From Halorubrum coriense DSM 10284 (GTDB taxonomy: Archaea > Halobacteriota > Halobacteria > Halobacteriales > Haloferacaceae), in NCBI RefSeq assembly GCF_000337035.1, contig NZ_AOJL01000027.1, positions 61,389 through 97,440 of the forward strand: a stretch of 36,052 nt of DNA, read 5' to 3'. The notes under the pieces are model-generated. The model ran no database searches, had not been told where the DNA came from, and worked only from the letters and a program-made list of their open reading frames with translations. Shown here in pieces: positions 31,820 to 36,052 of this stretch (its first letter is position 1; each line of letters starts with the position of its first letter). Made by a program: the position numbers and the translations under genes.

Positions 31820-32821
31820 CTACTCGCCCGTCAGCGCCTCGCTCGCTGGCGCGAAGTCGATGGTCTCCCCGCGGCCCGCCTCGCTCGCGCGCTCGTACAG
31901 CATGTGCGCGGCCGCGACCGTCTCGACGCCGGTGCCGCCGGAGTCGAAGACGGTCACCTCCTCGTCGCTCGTCCGGCCGGGGTGGTCGCCCGCGACGACC
32001 GCGCCGAGGTCGGCCGCGATTCCCTCTCCCTCCTCGATCAGGCCGGCCGCGACCGCGGCGAGGTACGAGCCGGCGTCCTGCGCCGCGCGCGCCCTGAGGT
32101 CGGGGACGTAGGTGGCGCGCGCGACCAGTTCCGGCGGCAGCTCGTTCTTCTCCGGGTCGTACTGGCCCATCGCCGTGACGTGGGTCCCCGGCTCCACGTC
32201 GGCGTCGTCGATCACGGGCTCGCTCGCGGTCGTCGCGGTGATGACGACGTCGGCCCCGTCGAGCGCGGCGCTCGCGCTCTCGACCGCGGCGACGTCGGCG
32301 GCGAGTCGGTCGTCGAAGTCGGCGGCGAACGCCTCGCGATTCTCGCGGGTCGGCGAGAAGACCCGGACCGCCTCGAACTCGCGGACCGTGGCGGTCGTCG
32401 CGACCTGCCCGCGCGCCTGCGCGCCGCTGCCGATCACGGCGAGTTCGGTCGCGTCGTCGCGGGCGAGCGCGTCGACCGCGACCGCGCCCGCGGCCCCGGT
32501 CTTGAACGGGTTCATCGACGCGCCGTCAAGCAGCGCGAGCGGCGCGCCCGACTCGGCGTCGAACAGCGGCGTCACGAACCACGCGTCGCCCGCGCCGAAG
32601 CCGGCGGAGTAGGTGTATCCGCCCATCGCGCCCGTCTCCGGGAGGACGGCGGCGTAGGTGGTGAGCATCCCCGGCGGCTCGCGGTTGAAGAGCTTCGTCC
32701 GCGGCTCCGCGGGCGCTCCCTCGCCGACCTGTCGGTACGCGTCGCGCACGGCGGCGACGTAGTCGGCCGGCTCCGCGAGGTCGTCGACCTCGGAACTGGA
32801 GAGGAACAGGGCGTCGGTCAT
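31820..32821 (-). CDS. Ornithine cyclodeaminase/mu-crystallin family protein
   Basis: A 333-residue Rossmann-fold protein of the OCD/mu-crystallin/archaeal alanine dehydrogenase family. A substrate-contact Lys is in RTKLF (Lys43), the nucleotide loop is VIGSGAQARGQ (residues 129-139), and FDSGGTGVETVAAA is the conserved C-terminal segment. The usual Arg in the R-T-x-A motif that binds the substrate carboxylate is Lys here (NPFKTGAAGA, Lys107). Function could be NAD-dependent alanine dehydrogenase, ornithine cyclodeamination or imine reduction. Minus-strand CCGTTTAGTC (32843-32852) is a box A 27 nt before the ATG at 32821. It converges with no gene; the phosphodiesterase follows 36 bp downstream. 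Confidence 0.88.
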   Translation of the reverse strand: MTDALFLSSSEVDDLAEPADYVAAVRDAYRQVGEGAPAEPRTKLFNREPPGMLTTYAAVLPETGAMGGYTYSAGFGAGDAWFVTPLFDAESGAPLALLDGASMNPFKTGAAGAVAVDALARDDATELAVIGSGAQARGQVATTATVREFEAVRVFSPTRENREAFAADFDDRLAADVAAVESASAALDGADVVITATTASEPVIDDADVEPGTHVTAMGQYDPEKNELPPELVARATYVPDLRARAAQDAGSYLAAVAAGLIEEGEGIAADLGAVVAGDHPGRTSDEEVTVFDSGGTGVETVAAAHMLYERASEAGRGETIDFAPASEALTGE

Positions 32822-32879
32822 ACCCGGCCACTCGGGGCGCGGGGACTAAACGGTACAGGACGCGGCGATCCGTCGGGCG

Positions 32880-33113
32880 TCAGACGGACGACCGTCCGCC
32901 CTCGCCGCGGCCGGAGCGCGCCGCGTCCGCCCGCGCGTCGGCGTCGGTGACCGGGGCCCTGACGAACACCGCGTGGGCCATCACGGTGGCGGCGGCCACC
33001 GCGCCCGCGGGCAACGCCGACGTCAACGACAGTCCGGCCAGGGTGAGGAGGGCGGTCACGCCGATCAACGCTGCCGGGATGAGCCCGAGGACGTAGTCGT
33101 AGTATCCGGTCAT
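32880..33113 (-). CDS. Small two-helix membrane protein
   Basis: A 77-residue protein with two hydrophobic helices (about residues 7-29 and 34-51: VLGLIPAALIGVTALLTLAG and LPAGAVAAATVMAHAVFV) and a soluble charged tail (VTDADARADAARSGRGEGG). I do not recognise a named family with confidence. A strong box A (minus strand ATTTAATAT, 33142-33150) lies about 33 nt before the ATG, giving a leader of only a few bases. The promoter abuts a 13-bp stem-loop (33151-33194). Confidence 0.75.
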   Translation of the reverse strand: MTGYYDYVLGLIPAALIGVTALLTLAGLSLTSALPAGAVAAATVMAHAVFVRAPVTDADARADAARSGRGEGGRSSV

Positions 33114-33150
33114 GCTTCCGTTGAATACTAGTCGAAAATCGATATTAAAT

Positions 33151-33194
33151 CTTTCTCGTGGTTCGGAGGTAGTTCGTTCGTGAACACGAGAAAG
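33151..33194 (-). terminator. Strong stem-loop followed by AT-rich tract
   Basis: CTTTCTCGTG (33151-33160) pairs perfectly with CACGAGAAAG (33185-33194); past a bulged G, TTC/GAA extends it to 13 bp around a 17-nt loop. Read on the minus strand it follows the DUF3054 gene and is succeeded by ATTTAATATCGATTTTCG, like a hairpin-plus-U-rich terminator. The same tract holds the box A of the next gene, so an operator role is also possible. The rest of the 186-bp gap shows nothing recognisable. Confidence 0.5.
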
Positions 33195-33299
33195 CGATTC
33201 ATAACTTACGAATCGGGTCGCGGTCGCACCGACGCGAGTCGCGGAGGTGGTGAAGGAGAGCCGGAAGCGGTCCGGGTCGATATCTGGAACGGAGCGCGT

Positions 33300-33710
33300 C
33301 TACCGGAGCCGGAAGTAGAGGGCGCGCCAGCCGCCGAGCGCGAGCGAGCCGAGCACGAGCATGACGGCCGCGAAGGTGAGTTCGGCCCCGCCGCGGAAGA
33401 CGAACGCGCGCAGCGCGAGTCCGACGGCCGCGGCCGGGATCCACGACCGGATCACGAGCGGCACCGACGACTTCGCGGTCTCGACCGCGCCGGCGGAGTA
33501 GGCCCCCACGAGCGGTGCGACCGCCGCCCAGCCGATCAGGAAGGGCGCGTACACGCCCGGCAGGTACAGCGGGTTCGCGGTGAGGAACTCGACGGTGGTG
33601 TGGTTGAGCGTTCCAACGGTCAGTAGCAGGATCAACGCGATCACGTCCCCGACGACGAGCGGCGCGGCGCCGCGGTCGAGGCGGGCGGCGAGAAACGGCG
33701 GAGCGTCCAT
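33300..33710 (-). CDS. DUF3054 family membrane protein
   Basis: A 136-residue membrane protein with about four helices. Residues 20-34 read VGDVIALILLLTVGT, followed by LNHTTVEF, YAPFLIGWAAVAPLVGAYS and VIRSWIPAAAVGLALRAFVF. The G-D start of helix 1, N-H after it, P-F-L-I-G-W, and a W...G-L-x-L-R motif correspond to the DUF3054 family, widespread in actinobacteria and haloarchaea and without known function. Minus-strand CGTAAAAG (33734-33741) is a box A 27 nt before the ATG at 33710. Confidence 0.82.
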   Translation of the reverse strand: MDAPPFLAARLDRGAAPLVVGDVIALILLLTVGTLNHTTVEFLTANPLYLPGVYAPFLIGWAAVAPLVGAYSAGAVETAKSSVPLVIRSWIPAAAVGLALRAFVFRGGAELTFAAVMLVLGSLALGGWRALYFRLR

Positions 33711-33787
33711 ACCGACCCCTGCGAGCCGCCCCCACTTTTACGCACGGATTCGTCCGCGCCGGCGCGGTCCGGCGACGGCGCGGTCGG

Positions 33788-35035
33788 TTACTCGTACAGC
33801 GGGTGCGCCTCGCAGAGCTCGACGACGCGCTCGCCGACCTCGTAGATGACGTCCTCGCTGTCGACGTCGTCGACGACGCGGTAGATCAGCTCGCCGACCT
33901 CCTCGATGGCGTCGGCGTCGAAGCCGCGGGTGGTGAGCCCGGCGGTGCCGGCGCGGATCCCCGAGGGGTCGAACGGCGAGCGCGTCTCGCCGGGGACCGT
34001 GTTCCCGTTGAGGACGATGTTCGCGGCCGCGAGCGCGTCCTCGGCGTCGCCGCCCGAGAGGTCCGGGTGGGAGTCGCGCAGGTCGGCTAACACGAGGTGG
34101 TTGTCGGTCCCGCCGGAGACCAGAGAGAGGCCGTGCTCCTGAAGCGTCTCGGCGAGCACCTCGGCGTTGTCGACGACCTGCTGGGCGTACTCCTCGAACG
34201 AGGGGTCGAGCGCCTCCTTGAAGCCGACCGCCTTGCCGGCGACGTTGTGCATCAGCGGGCCGCCCTGTCCGCCGGGGAAGACGGCCGAGTCGATGTCGTC
34301 CGCGAACGCCGCGTCGCACATCACGATCCCGCCGCGGCCGGCGCGGATCGTCTTGTGGGTCGACCCCGTGACGAAGTCGGCGACGCCGACCGGCGAGGGG
34401 TGGACGCCCGCCGCGACGAGCCCGGTGATGTGTGCGATGTCCGCGAGGTGGTAGGCGTCGACCGCGTCGGCGGCCGCCTGGATCCGCTCCCACTCGACGG
34501 CGCGCGGGTACGCGGAATAGCCCGACACGACGATGTCGGGGTCGAACTCCTCGGCGACCTCGCGGAGCCCCTCGTAGTCGATGTACCCCGTCTCGGGGTC
34601 GACCTCGTACTGCTCGACGTCGTACAGCTGCCCCGTGAAGTTCGCGGGGTGGCCGTGCGAGAGGTGGCCGCCGTCGTTGAGCTTCAGCGAGAGGATCTTG
34701 TCGCCCGGTTCGAGGACGGAGTAGTACACCGCCTGGTTCGCCTGCGTGCCGGAGTGCGGCTGGACGTTGACGTGGTCGGCGCCCCACAGCTCCTTCGCGC
34801 GCTCGATCGCCAGCTCCTCGACCTCGTCGGCGTACTCACAGCCGGCGTAGTAGCGCGAGCCCGGGTAGCCCTCGGCGTACTTGTTGGTGAGGACGCTCCC
34901 CTGCGCCTCCAGTACCGCCTCGCTCACGTGGTTCTCGCTCGCGATCATCGCGAGGGTCTGTTCCTGTCTGTCGCGCTCGCCCGCCAGCGCGTCGGCGACC
35001 GCCGGGTCGACCTCCCGCACGTGCTCGTTGTCCAT
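33788..35035 (-). CDS. glyA: Serine hydroxymethyltransferase
   Basis: A 415-residue PLP enzyme converting serine and tetrahydrofolate to glycine and 5,10-methylene-THF, the main one-carbon source in haloarchaea. The N-terminal substrate region is IASENHVSEAVLEAQGS followed by LTNKYAEGYPGSRYYAG. The pyridine Asp is in YHLADIAHITGL, and the Schiff-base Lys228 is in TGSTHKTIRAGRGG. RAGTAGLTTRG carries the substrate-carboxylate Arg. The length is normal. Minus-strand GGATTAATGC (about 35058-35067) is a box A 27 nt before the ATG at 35035. It diverges from the TbsP-like regulator across 242 bp. Confidence 0.97.
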   Translation of the reverse strand: MDNEHVREVDPAVADALAGERDRQEQTLAMIASENHVSEAVLEAQGSVLTNKYAEGYPGSRYYAGCEYADEVEELAIERAKELWGADHVNVQPHSGTQANQAVYYSVLEPGDKILSLKLNDGGHLSHGHPANFTGQLYDVEQYEVDPETGYIDYEGLREVAEEFDPDIVVSGYSAYPRAVEWERIQAAADAVDAYHLADIAHITGLVAAGVHPSPVGVADFVTGSTHKTIRAGRGGIVMCDAAFADDIDSAVFPGGQGGPLMHNVAGKAVGFKEALDPSFEEYAQQVVDNAEVLAETLQEHGLSLVSGGTDNHLVLADLRDSHPDLSGGDAEDALAAANIVLNGNTVPGETRSPFDPSGIRAGTAGLTTRGFDADAIEEVGELIYRVVDDVDSEDVIYEVGERVVELCEAHPLYE

Positions 35036-35236
35036 GTAGAAACGGGGGCACGACCGCGCATTAATCCTTCTGTCGCCGTCGGGAAGTGCCGCGGTCGCGC
35101 CCCCGGACGCCGCTCCGCGCCGTCCGCGGTCCGGGAGCGGAGTCGGCGATCCGTTGCCCGGGATTTCTGACGGGCTGATCGCTCGTTTTCGACGGTTTAA
35201 GCCCCTCTACGTGAGTTGTTCGAGGCACAAGTCCCG

Positions 35237-35267
35237 ATAATATTAAATACGCAACCGGCTTTTATAC
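35237..35267 (+). promoter_or_regulatory. Promoter of the TbsP-like regulator gene
   Basis: Two AT-rich boxes precede the ATG at 35278: GATAATATTAAAT (35236-35248), with the 8-bp palindrome TAATATTA, at the right distance for a start a few bases before the ATG, and CTTTTATACC (35259-35268), probably too close to act as box A. About 40 bp upstream lies GTTTAAGCCCCTCTAC (35195-35210), nearly repeated at 15401-15416. Confidence 0.45.
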
Positions 35268-35277
35268 CGAGAGACAA

Positions 35278-36015
35278 ATGGTATCGAATTTACTCGCGGC
35301 CGACGTGGAGGCGGCGCTGGACGCGGCGTTCGCCGGGGACGACGACGAGCTGCTCGTCGTGGACCCCTCCGCGGAGACGATCGTGTCGCTGATCGAGACG
35401 GCCGTCGGGCGGGACGACCTCCCGGAGCTGTCCGTGCTCGCCGACGAGCGCACCCTCAAGGACGTGCTGGACGACTTCGTCGTCGCGTCCCGGGCCGCGG
35501 ACCTCGTCGCCGACGGGGCCTTGGACCTCCGGGTGCTGGACGGGGCGGTCGACAACGCGCTGTTCGTCTCGCCGTCCCGGGTGGTCGCGCTCGTCACCGC
35601 GGGCGACGGCGTGGCCGCGCTCTCGACCGACGACGGCGAGTTCGTCGGCGAGGTGTACGAGACGCACCGCGGCGCGTTCGAGGACGCGGAGTCGTACACG
35701 CTCCGCACGCCGGCGATCAGCCGGGTCCGAGAGACGCTGGAGTCCGAGATCGGCGCCGCGGCCCGCGCCGACTTCGACGCCGTCCTCGACGCCGCCGAGC
35801 GCGACGGCGGGGCGGAGCTCGACGAGGTGACCGTCTCGCTGCTCGTCGCGGCGAAGAACGACGTGCTGCTCTACGACATCTCGAAGTGGGGCGAGGACGT
35901 GGGGATCGCGTCGAAGGCGACCTTCTCCCGGACGAAGACGCGGCTCGAAGACCTCGGGATCATCGACACGGAGAAGGTCCCGATCGACGTCGGCCGACCG
36001 CGGCTCCGCCTGAAG
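35278..36015 (+). CDS. tbsP: TbsP-like transcriptional regulator, truncated by contig end
   Basis: 246 codons are visible with no stop. The N-terminal part (MVSNLLAADVEAALDAAF, then LLVVDPSAETIVSLIETAVG) is an alpha/beta domain. The C-terminal part (LLVAAKNDVLLYDISKWGED then VGIASKATFSRTKTRLEDLG) is a winged helix whose TFSRTKTRLEDLGII is a recognition helix. The layout matches TbsP, a haloarchaeal regulator linked to glucose-dependent control of gluconeogenic genes together with TrmB in Haloferax. The frame runs into adapter sequence at 36016, so the true C-terminus is missing; residues after RLRLK in this sequence are not real. Confidence 0.75.
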
Positions 36016-36052
36016 CTGTCTCTTATACACATCTCTGAGCGGGCTGGCAAGG
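36016..36052. other. Nextera transposome adapter contamination
   Basis: CTGTCTCTTATACACATCT (36016-36034) is exactly the reverse complement of the 19-bp Tn5 mosaic end used in Nextera libraries, and CTGAGCGGGCTGGCAAGG (36035-36052) is the reverse complement of the early Nextera/454 primer B core. This is library sequence left on the contig end, not genomic DNA and not a transposon insertion. Confidence 0.95.

Noticed and set aside
36016-36034. Tn5/IS50 transposon end
   Set aside because: Only the 19-bp engineered mosaic end is present, followed by primer sequence at the very end of the contig, which is the signature of library adapters.

Overview
This window is a high-GC (roughly two-thirds G+C or more) piece of a halophilic archaeal chromosome, most likely class Halobacteria and perhaps close to Halorubrum. 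The proteins are strongly acidic. Start codons are repeatedly preceded, about 24-30 nt upstream, by an archaeal TATA-like box A. Secreted proteins are twin-arginine lipoproteins. Several families are haloarchaeal or archaeal, namely the Cld-Abm fusion (PitA type), the TbsP-like regulator and the DUF106/EMC3-like insertase. I see no mobile element, CRISPR array or rRNA. The genus is inference.

Layout. 1-1943: a small MerF-like membrane protein and a Tat lipoprotein beta-propeller with a Cys/His tail. 2017-2091: tRNA-Glu(CUC) on the minus strand. 2199-6959: housekeeping and metabolic genes (M42 aminopeptidase, zincin-like protein, SHOCT membrane protein, XTP/dITP pyrophosphatase, class III aminotransferase). 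7179-8330: Hsp20 and deoC. 8363-11973: a BMP/PnrA-type binding lipoprotein overlapping a chemotaxis transducer by one base. 12131-12627: two small proteins. 12667-15301: a NitT/TauT-type ABC importer whose genes overlap. 15524-16705: a small zinc-finger protein and a short-chain dehydrogenase. 16739-19393: an ABC exporter followed by a PadR regulator. 19602-24029: Cld-Abm protein, UspA, DHH phosphoesterase and PfkB sugar kinase. 24092-26737: EMC3-like protein, adenylate kinase, GNAT and UspA. 27050-29451: a conserved haloarchaeal protein and a sensor histidine kinase. 29485-33710: aldehyde:ferredoxin oxidoreductase family protein, MJ0936-type phosphodiesterase, OCD/mu-crystallin family protein and two small membrane proteins. 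33788-35035: glyA. 35278-36015: a TbsP-like regulator cut off by the contig end. 36016-36052: sequencing adapter, not genomic DNA.

The most suggestive functional groupings are these: (i) a PnrA-like (nucleoside-binding family) lipoprotein, its probable transducer and, convergent to them, deoC, which together suggest chemotaxis toward nucleosides coupled to deoxyribose use; (ii) the MerF-like membrane protein with a Cys/His-tailed extracellular propeller, possibly a metal-handling pair; (iii) the ABC exporter with its PadR regulator, which has a palindrome lying over its own predicted TATA box. The window is also rich in short tandem repeats (14, 23, 30 and 35 bp) at gene 3' ends or in promoter gaps, and in inverted repeats beside predicted promoters.
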